This document shows, in pieces, positions 43,606 to 52,685 of a DNA stretch of 64,000 bases. The DNA lies in contig JAUIFE010000012.1 of the NCBI GenBank assembly GCA_030429565.1, forward strand, positions 124,001 through 188,000. Direction: 5' to 3'. The stretch is from Holophagae bacterium (lineage in GTDB: Bacteria > Acidobacteriota > Holophagae > Acanthopleuribacterales > Acanthopleuribacteraceae). The translations under genes and the position numbers were made by a program. The notes beneath the pieces were generated by a model, which was given only the letters and a program-made list of their open reading frames with translations, was not told the origin of the DNA and did no database searches. The stretch's first letter is position 1. Each line of letters starts with the position of its first letter.

Positions 43606-45090
43606 CTACCTGGATGACATGCGGCGTTCCTCTTGCAAATACGCGCGTTGCAGGAAGAGGTCGAGCAGGTGGATGGCCCACAGGTGCGCTTGTGCTTGAG
43701 TCAGGTTGTAAAAGTACCAAGGCAGGCGCGGCCGGAAATTGTGGATGCCGGTCAACACGAAGCGGCGATCGAGAATTTCGCGCAGTTCCAGGCGACCAAG
43801 CCAGCCGTCGGTGTTGGGTCGCACCAGCACCCCGCCGGTAATGTGAAAAATTTGGCGGTTGGGCGTGCTGTGTTCGGGCGAAAACGACAGCGCCAGCAGC
43901 GTCACGTTGACGACGCGCAAGCGGATTTTGACGTGGCGGGCGGGATCGACGTCACACTTAATGAAAGGAAAACCGAAACGCGGCAACCAACGCATGTATT
44001 GCTCGGCAACCCAGACAGCGTCGCGTTGCGGCGGCAAGCGTAGCCGTTGCACGGAACGCACCTCGCTGCCGGCTTTGAGCATGGCGGCCTCGACACGTCG
44101 CAGTGATTGGCGCGGGTTGGGTTTGGCACGACCGTCGTGTTGCACCGAAGCCGCCAGCATGGCTTCGAAACCAACGGCGGAAGCTAACACAGCATCCAGC
44201 ACTGGATTGGCTTGCGGTATGACGGCCTGGTCGTGGCTGTCGACGACCAAACCCGCCATCGGCTTCGAGGCCCCGCCAAACAGGGTCAAACAGAACCGTG
44301 ACAGCCGCGACCAGCGTCCCGGCAACGAAACAAACAGGCGCCGTTTACCGAGCACGGCGGCGGCGCGCTGTAACATCTCGCGGAAGGTCATGGTGTCCGG
44401 GCCCCCCAACTCGTAGGTTTGGCCGTAACATTCGGCCTTGCCGAGCACGTGGTACACGGCCCGCGCCACATCCACGGCGGCGGTTGGTCGCGTCGGCGCA
44501 TCGCACCAAGCCGGCAAGAAGTGGACGGGTAATCGTCGCACCAAATTGACCAGGAACCGCGCGGTGGAGCCGCCCGGCCCCAAAATCAGGCCGACGCGTA
44601 AGGTGGTGACCGGCACACCACATGAGGCCATGGTGCGTTCCTCTTCGAGTTTGTGTTCCAGGTAGGCCGAACCGTGGGTGTCGTTGGCTGGAATTAAGGT
44701 CGAGATGTGCACAATTTGGCGGACACCGGCGGCTTCGGCGGCATGGGCGAAATTGTCGACCAGGATCAAATCAAGATCCACGAAGCGCGCCTGGGTCAAG
44801 CGCGATGACGGCAACATCGAGTGGGCTAAATAAACCGCGATGTCCACGCCCTTCAGCGCCGCCTCGGTGGTGTGCAGCGAAAATAAATCGCAGTGGCGCC
44901 ATGCCGTACCCGGCGCGTTGCCGACAGGCGGCTTGGCGGCACGGGCGGGTGAGCGCGTCAAAACCACCACGCGATAACGTGGATCAGCTTCCAACAAACG
45001 CCGAACGTGGGTACCCATTAGCCCGGTCGCCCCCGCCACGGCCACGGTTAACGGCGGCGTTTTTGCCGGTTCCCGATGTTCCTCAGCCAT
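43606..45090 (-). CDS. Extended SDR/NAD(P)-binding protein with C-terminal domain
   Basis: 494 residues. The N-terminal 300 residues are an atypical SDR of the complex I/Ycf39-like type: dinucleotide motif VAGATGLMGTHVRRLL (about 18-33), VHISTLIP, YLEHKLEEERTM and TTLRVGLILGPGGSTARFLV. The C-terminal 190 residues (GFPFIKCDVDPARHVKIRLR, FHITGGVLVRPNTDGWLGRL, LPWYFYNLTQAQAHLWAIHL) form a second domain often fused to such SDRs, sometimes annotated DUF2867-like, which I cannot assign firmly. Likely a membrane-peripheral oxidoreductase. Its start lies eight bases after the DUF2237 gene, so the two form an operon. Confidence 0.85.
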   Translation of the reverse strand: MAEEHREPAKTPPLTVAVAGATGLMGTHVRRLLEADPRYRVVVLTRSPARAAKPPVGNAPGTAWRHCDLFSLHTTEAALKGVDIAVYLAHSMLPSSRLTQARFVDLDLILVDNFAHAAEAAGVRQIVHISTLIPANDTHGSAYLEHKLEEERTMASCGVPVTTLRVGLILGPGGSTARFLVNLVRRLPVHFLPAWCDAPTRPTAAVDVARAVYHVLGKAECYGQTYELGGPDTMTFREMLQRAAAVLGKRRLFVSLPGRWSRLSRFCLTLFGGASKPMAGLVVDSHDQAVIPQANPVLDAVLASAVGFEAMLAASVQHDGRAKPNPRQSLRRVEAAMLKAGSEVRSVQRLRLPPQRDAVWVAEQYMRWLPRFGFPFIKCDVDPARHVKIRLRVVNVTLLALSFSPEHSTPNRQIFHITGGVLVRPNTDGWLGRLELREILDRRFVLTGIHNFRPRLPWYFYNLTQAQAHLWAIHLLDLFLQRAYLQEERRMSSR

Positions 45091-45098
45091 AGCAATCC

Positions 45099-45473
45099 TT
45101 AGGGCGTTTCCGCACAGGCCAACAGTTCGTCAAACGGTACCAATTCAAGCACGCGTTCGTGGGTCGCTTCCATTTTGATCGGGATCAGCACGCCCGCGTC
45201 GCGCGCTTCCTTCCAGCGCGAAGCGCACAGGCACCAGTAATCGCCGGCTTTGAGGCCGGGGAAATCAAATTCGGGGATCGGCGTCGACAGATCGTTGCCG
45301 CGTTGTTTGGTAAACGCCAAGAACTCCTCGGTCATTTTGGCGCAAACCACATGCGCGCCCTGATCCCCATCGCTGGTATCGCAGCAGCCGGTGCGAAAGA
45401 AACCGGTTTTGGGGTCAAGGCTACAAACAGCTAGTTCACCGCCCAACACATTGCGTCGCTCGGCAAGATTCAT
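45099..45473 (-). CDS. DUF2237 family protein
   Basis: 124 residues from the ATG at 45473 (GGAGG upstream). DUF2237 landmarks are complete: NVLGGELAVCSLDPKTGFFR followed by TGCCDTSDGDQGAHVVCA, GNDLSTPIPEFDFPGLKAGD and WCLCASRWKEA. The conserved Cys residues suggest metal binding or redox chemistry; the biochemical role is unknown. Cytoplasmic. First gene of a two-gene operon with the SDR protein. Confidence 0.92.
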   Translation of the reverse strand: MNLAERRNVLGGELAVCSLDPKTGFFRTGCCDTSDGDQGAHVVCAKMTEEFLAFTKQRGNDLSTPIPEFDFPGLKAGDYWCLCASRWKEARDAGVLIPIKMEATHERVLELVPFDELLACAETP

Positions 45474-45602
45474 AACATCCTCCGTGATGGATCCGTGCCG
45501 GCATGAACCGGCAACATCGCAAAAATCAAGCACCGGACAAGGGCCCGCGTTTGAAATACAGAATTTGAATTGCGATGCCCCATTCTAGCGCGGAACGGTT
45601 GC

Positions 45603-48600
45603 TTAAATCGAGAGATCCAAGCGGCCGTCGTCATCATCGCTAATCATTTCGGCCACCGAGCGCGTGGCCCGCTCCGGCCCCACCTTCACGGTCAACTCGG
45701 TTTCACCCATGCCCAGCCCTTCAAGCTGGTCTTCGAGCATGTGTAAATCGGCCAGCAGGCGGTGGTGCATGCGCGGTGTTTCCACCCAAAAAGTAGCGCA
45801 CAGTTGGCTGCGATCCTTGAGCGCATCAACACGCAGGTGCCCGTAAACGGGAAAGTCCAAGTGCAGGATCACCAAAAACTGGTGTTTGGCACGCCGTCCC
45901 GGGAGACGCATAAAGGCCAACTCCATTTCACTGTCCTGATCGCCCATGCGGATCGGCAGGTTGAGGTACATCGGCGAGCCGTTGAGGTTTTGCATTTGGT
46001 TGAAATCGCGCACTAAATCCAGGGTTTGCGCCAGCCGCTTGGCCACGTCACCACTTTCCGAACCCGACATTTGAACCAAACGCGCCAGCGCTTCCTGCTG
46101 ATTTTGATCCAGCCGCGACAAGGCCTCGCGAAAACGCGGTTCAATCTTTTGCATTTCGCGCGCTTGGGCGCCCTCGGCACGTTCGCCAAACTCCGATTTG
46201 AGAAAAGGACCCTCGAACAATGAACTGGGGTCGGGTTTTCCGCCGTTGAGGATTTGTTCGCGGAACGTCTCAAATTGGTTCGCCTTCAATCCGTTGAGCG
46301 GGCTTTTGGTGCGGAAGCTCCAGTCGTGGGTCTCCCCTTCTAAAGCCGAACGTACGAGCTCCGCCAACAGTGCGCGATGTTTGGCCATCAATTTACTCAA
46401 TGAACCCAAATCGCCGTCGCGCAGCCGCGCCAGTTGTTCCGAAAAGCGTTCCAAGCGCCGCATCCATCCCATCTCGCGCAGGCGCTCGCCCAAACTTTCA
46501 TCGCGATCCGGCAAAACGTGGTCCATGGCGAGGTATCGGAACAACCCCTTCTCCTCGCGCATCAGGCGTTCCTGTAGGTTGGGACGCGGGTCTTCGCGCC
46601 CACTTGGCGACGACGCCTCGTTGCGCCACAACTTCCAATCGGGCGCCTGCTCGGCGTCTTGCTGCAACACACCGACCAAGTCACGCAACGCCTTGGCGGC
46701 CTTGGCGGCGGCCTCGCCTGGCTGCATCTTGCCGGCCAGCGCTTGGTCGGTGAGGTTCTGCACTTCCCAAGCCTGATCCAAAAGCGCAATGCGCGTGTAT
46801 TTGGTCAAATGGCGACGCAAAAACTGGTCGATACGCCCGTTGGCGGCCTCCGGTTCCATTTGCTGTACAGCGGCGGTAAGCGGATCAACCATCAGTGCCG
46901 GCTCCAGGGTGCCGACCGTGGCCAACTCCTGTAGAAGTGCGCGGTTGTTCTGCAGCACGGGCAACAAACGGTCACCACGGCCGGAAAGCCGCAGCGAGTT
47001 CAAGAAGCGATCAATGCGCGCCACCCGTTCGCGTTCGTCAAACAGCGGCGCATCACCTGGCTGCGCTTCGGCAAGGTGGCGGTCGAGCCACAGGTAACGC
47101 GCAAAACCGTTCTCCTCGGCCCGGACGCGTTTTTCCAGGCCAACCTCACCACCGCCGCTGAGATGGACCTCCGGCCGTCGCCACAAATCCCATTCAATTT
47201 CTTCGAGCGGTTGACGGCGGTCGTGCGTCAACAAATAACGCATGGTTTTGAGTCGGTCGACCAAGTGCTTTAGCCCTGGCCCGCCAACCTCGCCACCGTC
47301 GATCATCGCCTCGGCCAAACGGTCGGCTTGCCAAGCCTGATCAATCATGGCAATCCGTTTAAAGTCAATTAGTTGACCGCGCAAAAGCTTGGTCAATTCT
47401 CGGTTAATTGCATCGGCCGGCGCGCCGCGCAGCAACGGTTCCATCTCTTTGAAATAGGCCCGCCGCGCCGCATAATCGGCATCGCCGACCGGGTCATCGG
47501 CGGCCGCGGGCAACAAGGCGGCACGCAGCACGCCGTTACTTGGGAAAAAGCCTTCGGGTTTGAGGTTGGGGTGGTTGTTTTCTAAATAATCGCGCAGCGC
47601 CTCGAAACGGGCACCGTGCAATTGGGTTACGCCGTGATTGACGCGCGGGAAATGGCCGGACTTGAGCAACGCGGCAAGATCGCCTTCGAGGCTGGGCGTT
47701 AAACGCGAGAGCTGGTGATCGCCATTGAAAAAGTCAAACAATCCAAGCTGTTTGAGTGGATCGAGCCGGTCCAGCACAAACAAAGCGGCCTGCTCCGAGG
47801 GCGACAAACCCGCAAACGCGGTCACCATTTGCCGCAGACGCTCGCTATTTTGCGGCGCCAGCAATGCCGCGGCTTGGTCATCGTTACTTTGGTTCAGCGC
47901 GGCCAGGGCTTCCGGTGATTGGCTTTCCAAGTAAGCTTTGATACGGGCCAGCGCCGCCGGGTCAAGCGAACTGAGCCGATGCGCGGCGGCTCCGTCCGGT
48001 AGATTTTTGAGAAAAAAGTCCAGCTCGGCCCGCGTCTCACCGTCAAAGACGGCCCCGGTTTGACCGGTTAGGAAGGCGGCCAACTTGCGAAAACTCTCGA
48101 CATCGAGTTGCTGCAAGAACTTCAGCGCCAACGGATCGCGTTGTGATCCAACCGGATTCTGACCCTGTTCGAGCCAGAACAGCCGTTCCAGTTCCTCAAA
48201 CGAGGGTGCCGCCGCAAAGTTGGGAATACTCAGGTCTAGTGTTTTCAGGTAGTGATCGACCAACTGAGGGGTGAACCGCACCCAAGCCGGACCACCACTC
48301 ACCGTCAAGGGCGGCTGCCGTTGGGCCAGGTGATCGCGCAGTTGCAGGAAGGCCTCGAGGTTGAGGTCTTGATGAAGCGGTGGTGGCGCCATCGGCTCGC
48401 GCGCGGCAACCTGGGTCAGAGAAGCAGCGACCCTGGCGTCCAGCGCACCTTGCCCGCTGAGAAAACGGTAGGCGGCCGGGTCCATTTCGGGATCGACCTT
48501 GTTGGCCAACATCAGTGCTTGCCAGTCGGCCTCAGCCATATTGTCGCGGTTACTAAGCAGAACAAAACGTTGGATTTCCTCGGGCATGGCGCCGACGAGC

Positions 48601-49073
48601 TGTTGCACTTTCATTTTCAGCTCCGGATAAAGGCTTTCGATATTAACCGTTTGCGGTGCGGCCACCTCGGGCGCACTGTGCGAGATTTCATCGAGGATCA
48701 ACACCATGTCGCCGCGCGACACCCCGGCGTTCATGCTCAGTTTCATGAGGTTGGTCAGTTGTTCTTGTTCAGACACATTAAAGACAATACCGTGATCGCG
48801 CAGTACTGCGCTGTTCTCTTTGAGGGCGGCGGCGTTGGGTACCTGCACCGAGGTCAGCGCTTCGCCGTTGGCGGCCTGCAGGTCGACCTTCATGGCACCG
48901 GCGTCGAACGACAAAGCAATCGATTGCACTGGTTCGCCGGCAAAACCCACCAGCCGACTGCCGACCCGCACGCCATAGCCGGCATTGCCGCGCTCGACCT
49001 GGACCTGCGCATCACGCCCGGGTTCGAGTTTGACCGGACGGCGCTCGGGCCAGGATGATGTGGGGATGGCCAT
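45603..49073 (-). CDS. Giant protein with FliK-like C-terminal domain and internal duplication
   Basis: 1156 residues from the ATG at 49073 (GAGG upstream). The C-terminal 110 residues resemble the flagellar hook-length control FliK_C fold: LNLPIRMGDQDSEMELAFM, FLVILHLDFPVYGHLRVDAL, LCATFWVETPRMHHRLLADL and LEGLGMGETELTVKVG. The N-terminal 130 residues are a small beta domain (VERGNAGYGVRVGSRLVGFA). The middle is helical and contains two copies of a roughly 180-residue unit: KRIAMIDQAWQADRLAEAM with LTKYTRIALLDQAWEVQNL, EENGFARYLWLDRHL with EEKGLFRYLAMDHVL, and LLPVLQNNRALLQEL with LSKLMAKHRALLAEL. FliK proteins usually have 350-650 residues, and no flagellar gene is near, so a role in hook-length control is uncertain. 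Confidence 0.75.
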   Translation of the reverse strand: MAIPTSSWPERRPVKLEPGRDAQVQVERGNAGYGVRVGSRLVGFAGEPVQSIALSFDAGAMKVDLQAANGEALTSVQVPNAAALKENSAVLRDHGIVFNVSEQEQLTNLMKLSMNAGVSRGDMVLILDEISHSAPEVAAPQTVNIESLYPELKMKVQQLVGAMPEEIQRFVLLSNRDNMAEADWQALMLANKVDPEMDPAAYRFLSGQGALDARVAASLTQVAAREPMAPPPLHQDLNLEAFLQLRDHLAQRQPPLTVSGGPAWVRFTPQLVDHYLKTLDLSIPNFAAAPSFEELERLFWLEQGQNPVGSQRDPLALKFLQQLDVESFRKLAAFLTGQTGAVFDGETRAELDFFLKNLPDGAAAHRLSSLDPAALARIKAYLESQSPEALAALNQSNDDQAAALLAPQNSERLRQMVTAFAGLSPSEQAALFVLDRLDPLKQLGLFDFFNGDHQLSRLTPSLEGDLAALLKSGHFPRVNHGVTQLHGARFEALRDYLENNHPNLKPEGFFPSNGVLRAALLPAAADDPVGDADYAARRAYFKEMEPLLRGAPADAINRELTKLLRGQLIDFKRIAMIDQAWQADRLAEAMIDGGEVGGPGLKHLVDRLKTMRYLLTHDRRQPLEEIEWDLWRRPEVHLSGGGEVGLEKRVRAEENGFARYLWLDRHLAEAQPGDAPLFDERERVARIDRFLNSLRLSGRGDRLLPVLQNNRALLQELATVGTLEPALMVDPLTAAVQQMEPEAANGRIDQFLRRHLTKYTRIALLDQAWEVQNLTDQALAGKMQPGEAAAKAAKALRDLVGVLQQDAEQAPDWKLWRNEASSPSGREDPRPNLQERLMREEKGLFRYLAMDHVLPDRDESLGERLREMGWMRRLERFSEQLARLRDGDLGSLSKLMAKHRALLAELVRSALEGETHDWSFRTKSPLNGLKANQFETFREQILNGGKPDPSSLFEGPFLKSEFGERAEGAQAREMQKIEPRFREALSRLDQNQQEALARLVQMSGSESGDVAKRLAQTLDLVRDFNQMQNLNGSPMYLNLPIRMGDQDSEMELAFMRLPGRRAKHQFLVILHLDFPVYGHLRVDALKDRSQLCATFWVETPRMHHRLLADLHMLEDQLEGLGMGETELTVKVGPERATRSVAEMISDDDDGRLDLSI

Positions 49074-49158
49074 GCGACCTCACTTGCCTAACGAGGATAT
49101 TGGGTGTTGTTGGGTTCATTGTACCTGTTGAAGGGGTGGGGTCGGGGGCCAAATTAAA

Positions 49159-49362
49159 ATGAGGAGGGGCGATAGGCGTTTTGGCCCTTGGTTGCCGGTT
49201 CCGCCCGACGGAAGATGCCGTTCTTCGAAGGCGCGGGGAGAAAGCGGCTCTTTTGGGTGTTTTCGCCTGGGACAGGGGGTGGCTTTGTTGGGCCTGGGTA
49301 GGACGGGCGTCCTTGCAGGCACACCCTTTCGTGGCCACTGCCGCCTCGGAAGGATTGGCGCG
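49159..49362. repeat. Left arm of an approximately 205-bp imperfect inverted repeat
   Basis: The reverse complement of this stretch aligns by eye with 50467-50672 along its whole length; shared blocks include CTTCCGAGGCGG, CCTACCCAGGC and CCCGCGCCTTCG. It lies directly upstream of the giant FliK-like gene. No convincing coding frame. Confidence 0.8.
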
Positions 49363-49416
49363 GCTAGCCTCTGCCACTTGTCCTTGCCTTGCCCGCGTTG
49401 TTGGTTTTCCCTCTGG

Positions 49417-49725
49417 TTATAGGGACCATGGATAAACCCTGTTAATTTTGTTGCAGTTTGGGCAGTGGGTTCCGGGTTGTCGCGTTCCGCCCGAACCCAT
49501 GTGGCAATTTGTATCCCACCAACTGGTTAGATTGGCACCCAGCCCTATCAATAACGCCAAACCTATCGGAAAAATGAAGAATGGATTACCTAAGGCCCAA
49601 CAGCCAACCAAACACACCAGGAGCATTAGATTAAGCATGAAAAAGTAGCCTGGCGAACTTGAGCCACCTGGGTAAGATTGATACTGATCGGCCCTGAATT
49701 TTGTACCGCAACTCGGACACTTCAT
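49417..49725 (-). CDS. Small zinc-ribbon membrane protein
   Basis: 102 residues: an N-terminal CPSCGTKFRADQ knuckle, two hydrophobic helices (about 28-48 and 50-68), and a C-terminal THCPNCNKINRVYP knuckle. The four Cys residues probably bind zinc on the cytoplasmic face. The start at 49725 is fixed by the CPSCG motif; the ribosome binding site is weak. It sits inside the segment bounded by the inverted repeats, so it may be an accessory gene. Function unknown. Confidence 0.75.
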   Translation of the reverse strand: MKCPSCGTKFRADQYQSYPGGSSSPGYFFMLNLMLLVCLVGCWALGNPFFIFPIGLALLIGLGANLTSWWDTNCHMGSGGTRQPGTHCPNCNKINRVYPWSL

Positions 49726-49957
49726 TGATGAAATCCCATTTCCGTAAAGAACCGTTCCGGCTGCACGTTTTTCCTCAGGTTAGCATTTGGCAGTTTCATC
49801 TATCAGCGAATCTGGTGCGAAAGGGTTAGGACGAAAGACCGAGGAGCAACCCAAAACACCAATCGTCTTTTATTCGACAGAATTTTTTCCTGGCAAAAAA
49901 TTTATCACCTTGCTAGGTGGAAGGTGTTCACCCAAAGACAAAAGAAAGAGGGTGGTT

Positions 49958-50451
49958 ATGTTGGAATTAGAGGACCTTTCGGGTCGTGTGATTGGTGCCG
50001 CCATTGATGTTCACCAAGAACTGGGGCCGGGATACGTGGAGTCATTCTATGAAACCGCCCTATGTATCGCCCTGTCAAAAATGGGCATCTCATTCCAAAA
50101 ACAATGCCGTGTTTCGGTGAAATACGAAGGTATCGAGGTGGGCAGGCACCGTCTCGATTTAACCTGAACTAAGCGATTCTTGGCGGCGAAATCGCACAAT
50201 CTGTTGGGCTGCAACATTTTGGGCGATTTCATCCACCCGAATCGCTCAGTTCAGGTTTAATTGTCGAGAAGGTGCTCGTGGTCGAACTCAAAACGGTACA
50301 AGCCATCACCCGAAACCATTACGCGACGCTGAACTCGTACCTCAAAGCCACCGGCCTAACCAATGCACTGCTCCTCAACTTCGCGGAAGCAAAGCTGGTC
50401 ATCAAACGCCTCTACGAACAAAAGCCACAACGCTCACCAAGGCCCAGATAA
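49958..50451 (+). pseudogene. GxxExxY-family protein gene, split by a miniature element
   Basis: The ATG at 49958 follows GAGGGTGG and starts LELEDLSGRVIGAAIDVHQE then LGPGYVESFYETAL, the defining GxxExxY motif. The intact frame reaches RHRLDLT and stops at 50167 inside a 93-bp insertion (50163-50255). Removing the insertion and one copy of its TTTAA duplication rejoins RLDL to IVEKVLVVELKTVQAI, and the frame then runs through NHYATLNSYLKATGLTNALL to a TAA at 50449-50451, the normal end of this roughly 130-residue family. The family is nuclease-like (conserved ELK) with unknown function. The gene is inactivated, apparently recently, since both halves are otherwise undamaged. Confidence 0.92.
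50163..50255. mobile_element. 93-bp palindromic miniature element with 5-bp target duplication
   Basis: Begins CCTGAACTAAGCGATTC and ends GAATCGCTCAGTTCAGG, inverted repeats matching at 16 of 17 bases and extending imperfectly to about 35 bp. Flanked by TTTAA on both sides (50158-50162 and 50256-50260). No coding capacity. It interrupts a GxxExxY gene whose sequence restores perfectly on removal, which proves insertion. It appears to be an internally deleted form of the 160-bp elements at 21367 and 26781. Confidence 0.92.
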
Positions 50452-50466
50452 GCGACAGACACCCCG

Positions 50467-50672
50467 CGCGCCAGTTCTTCCGAGGCGGACAGAAGCGGCC
50501 CAAAGGTGCAAATGCAAGGTCGCCCTTCCTACCCAGGCTCATCAACGCGAATCAATGTCCCAGGCGCACCCACCAAAAAGGGCCGCTTTCTGCCCGCGCC
50601 TTCGGAGAACGGCTTCTTCCGCCGGGCGGAAGCGGCAACAAAGGGCCCAAAAGCCCATCGCCTTTCCTCAAT
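50467..50672. repeat. Right arm of the approximately 205-bp imperfect inverted repeat
   Basis: Inverted relative to 49159-49362, 1.1 kb away. It begins 15 bases after the end of the GxxExxY pseudogene and ends one base before the glutaredoxin stop codon. No convincing coding frame. Confidence 0.8.
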
Positions 50673-50673
50673 C

Positions 50674-50949
50674 TCAAGGGGCGACTGCCAACATTGGGTC
50701 GAGTTTGCCCGCCCGTTCAAGGGCGTTCATGTCGTCGAAGCCGCCAATCGCTTCGCCGTTAATGAAAATTTGCGGCACCGTCGTGCGGCCGCCGCTCATC
50801 GCCACCAACTTGCGGCGCATCTCTTGGTCGCCGCTCACATCCACATCTTTGTATTCAACGCCTTTCGCGCCCAGTAGCCGTTTGGCCTGCACGCAATACG
50901 GGCACCAAGGTGTCGTGTACAACACCACTTCTGCTTTGATTTCACTCAT
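50674..50949 (-). CDS. grxC: Glutaredoxin 3
   Basis: 91 residues; GGGAGGA precedes the ATG. Glutaredoxin fold with the redox motif TTPWCPYCVQAKRLL, cis-Pro segment TTVPQIFINGEAIGGFDD and conserved GG. The CPYC dithiol form reduces protein disulfides and glutathione mixed disulfides in the cytoplasm with glutathione. Length and motif match GrxC. Transcribed leftward and apparently monocistronic. Confidence 0.95.
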   Translation of the reverse strand: MSEIKAEVVLYTTPWCPYCVQAKRLLGAKGVEYKDVDVSGDQEMRRKLVAMSGGRTTVPQIFINGEAIGGFDDMNALERAGKLDPMLAVAP

Positions 50950-51042
50950 CGAATCCTCCCTTGTTCATGCAGTCAAACACGGCTTTAGCAGATTTTCTTC
51001 CCAAAGACACCTTAACCGAGAACCTGCCTTGTTCAGAAGCAT

Positions 51043-51078
51043 GAAAAAAGGCGCCGCCTCCCGGAGGAAACAGCGCCT
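51043..51078 (-). terminator. Terminator of the PEP carboxykinase gene
   Basis: On the minus strand AGGCGC pairs with GCGCCT, with an inner CCTCC/GGAGG stem, followed by T6. It lies about 35 bases after the stop codon. Confidence 0.88.
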
Positions 51079-51110
51079 GTTGGTGTGCGGCGGCCAGGTG
51101 CGGCCTTGCC

Positions 51111-52685
51111 TTATTTAGGGCCGTGCGCCACGAACTCGCTGGACGTACTTGCGTACTTGTCGAAGTTCTTTTTGAACAGAGAAACCAGCTTCTGGGCGGT
51201 TTCACGGAACTTGGCTTTGTCGGCCCAGGTGTTGCTGGGGTCGAGAATGTTGCCGTCGACGCCTTCCAACTCAGTGGGCACCATCAATCCGAAGAACGGA
51301 TCTTCTTTGCACGGTGACTCTTCGATGTTGCCGTCGAGAATCGAGGTGATAATGGCGCGGGTGGAAGGCAGGTCGATGCGGTGACCGACGCCGTAAGCAC
51401 CACCGGTCCAACCGGTGTTCACCAAGTAAGCCTTGGCGCTGTGGCGCTCCATCTTCTCGCCCAACAGCTTGGCGTATTGGGTGGGGTGCAGCGGCAGGAA
51501 CGGCTCACCGAAGCAGCTAGAGAAGGTCGCTTCGGGTTCGGTAACGCCACGCTCGGTGCCGGCAACTTTGGCGGTGTAACCGGAAATGAAGTGGTACATC
51601 GCCTGGCCAGGGGTCAGTTTGCTGACGGGCGGCAAAACGCCGAACGCGTCGCAGGTCAGGAAAATGATGGTCTTAGGGTGACCACCGACGCTGGGCTCAA
51701 GTGCGTTGTCGATGTGGTAAATCGGATAGGAAACACGGGTGTTTTCCGTGATCGATTTGTCGCTGAAGTCGACCTTGCGGGTTTCTTCATCGTAAACGCA
51801 GTTTTCCAGCAGAGCCCCGAAACGGATGGCGTGGTAAATGTCCGGCTCTTTCTCTTCGGAAAGATCGATACACTTGGCGTAACAGCCACCTTCAAAGTTG
51901 AAGATGCCGTTTTCGGACCAGCCATGTTCGTCGTCGCCGATCAACTGGCGATGCGGGTCGGCACTCAGCGTGGTTTTACCGGTGCCGGACAGGCCGAAGA
52001 ACAAGGCGGTGTCGCCGTCGGGACCCATGTTGGCGGAACAGTGCATGCTGAGCGTACCGGAAAGCGGCAAGCGGTAGTTCATGACACTGAAAATGCCTTT
52101 TTTCATTTCGCCGGCGTACATGGTGCCGCCAATGATGGCGATGCCGCGCGAGAGGTGGAACATGACGAAAACTTCGCTGTTCAAACCCAGCTCTTTGTAG
52201 TCCTCGGCGGTGATATCGCATGCATTAATAATGGTAAAAGCGGGTTTGTGGCTCGCTAAAATTTCAGGGGAAGGACGCAAGAACATGTTGTTGACGAAGT
52301 GCGCATGCCACGCTTTGCGGGTAACGATGCGGATCGGCAACGCGAACTCGTGATCGGCACCGCAGTGGCCGTCGAAGACGTAAGCTTTCTCGCCGCTGTA
52401 GTGGTCTTGCACACGGGCGTAAAGCTTGTCGAATACTGCTTCAGATACTTTTTGGTTTACCGGGCCCCACCATACGTTCTGGGAAGCATCACCCTCGTCG
52501 ACAATGTACTTGTCTTTGGGTGAACGTCCGGTGAACTTACCGGTTTTGCACATGGTGGCACCGTTTTTCCCCATGACCCCTTCGCCGTTGAGCAAGGTGT
52601 GCTCAACCAGCTTTTCGACGGGCAAATTTCGGAAGACGGTTGCCGGTTTTAGGCCTAATTGATCCAAGCCGTAGGTCTCAGACAT
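51111..52685 (-). CDS. pckA: Phosphoenolpyruvate carboxykinase (ATP)
   Basis: 524 residues; AGGGGA precedes the ATG. It converts oxaloacetate and ATP to phosphoenolpyruvate, CO2 and ADP, the first committed step of gluconeogenesis. Signature segments: P-loop GLSGTGKTTLSADPHRQLIG, substrate-binding FTGRSPKDKYIVDE, kinase-1a-like DEHGWSENGIFNFEGGCYAK and VNTGWTGGAYGVGHRIDL. Length is normal for the ATP-dependent family. Monocistronic with its own terminator. Together with GAPDH at 53.8 kb it marks a small central-carbon cluster, though the two are on opposite strands. Confidence 0.97.
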   Translation of the reverse strand: MSETYGLDQLGLKPATVFRNLPVEKLVEHTLLNGEGVMGKNGATMCKTGKFTGRSPKDKYIVDEGDASQNVWWGPVNQKVSEAVFDKLYARVQDHYSGEKAYVFDGHCGADHEFALPIRIVTRKAWHAHFVNNMFLRPSPEILASHKPAFTIINACDITAEDYKELGLNSEVFVMFHLSRGIAIIGGTMYAGEMKKGIFSVMNYRLPLSGTLSMHCSANMGPDGDTALFFGLSGTGKTTLSADPHRQLIGDDEHGWSENGIFNFEGGCYAKCIDLSEEKEPDIYHAIRFGALLENCVYDEETRKVDFSDKSITENTRVSYPIYHIDNALEPSVGGHPKTIIFLTCDAFGVLPPVSKLTPGQAMYHFISGYTAKVAGTERGVTEPEATFSSCFGEPFLPLHPTQYAKLLGEKMERHSAKAYLVNTGWTGGAYGVGHRIDLPSTRAIITSILDGNIEESPCKEDPFFGLMVPTELEGVDGNILDPSNTWADKAKFRETAQKLVSLFKKNFDKYASTSSEFVAHGPK

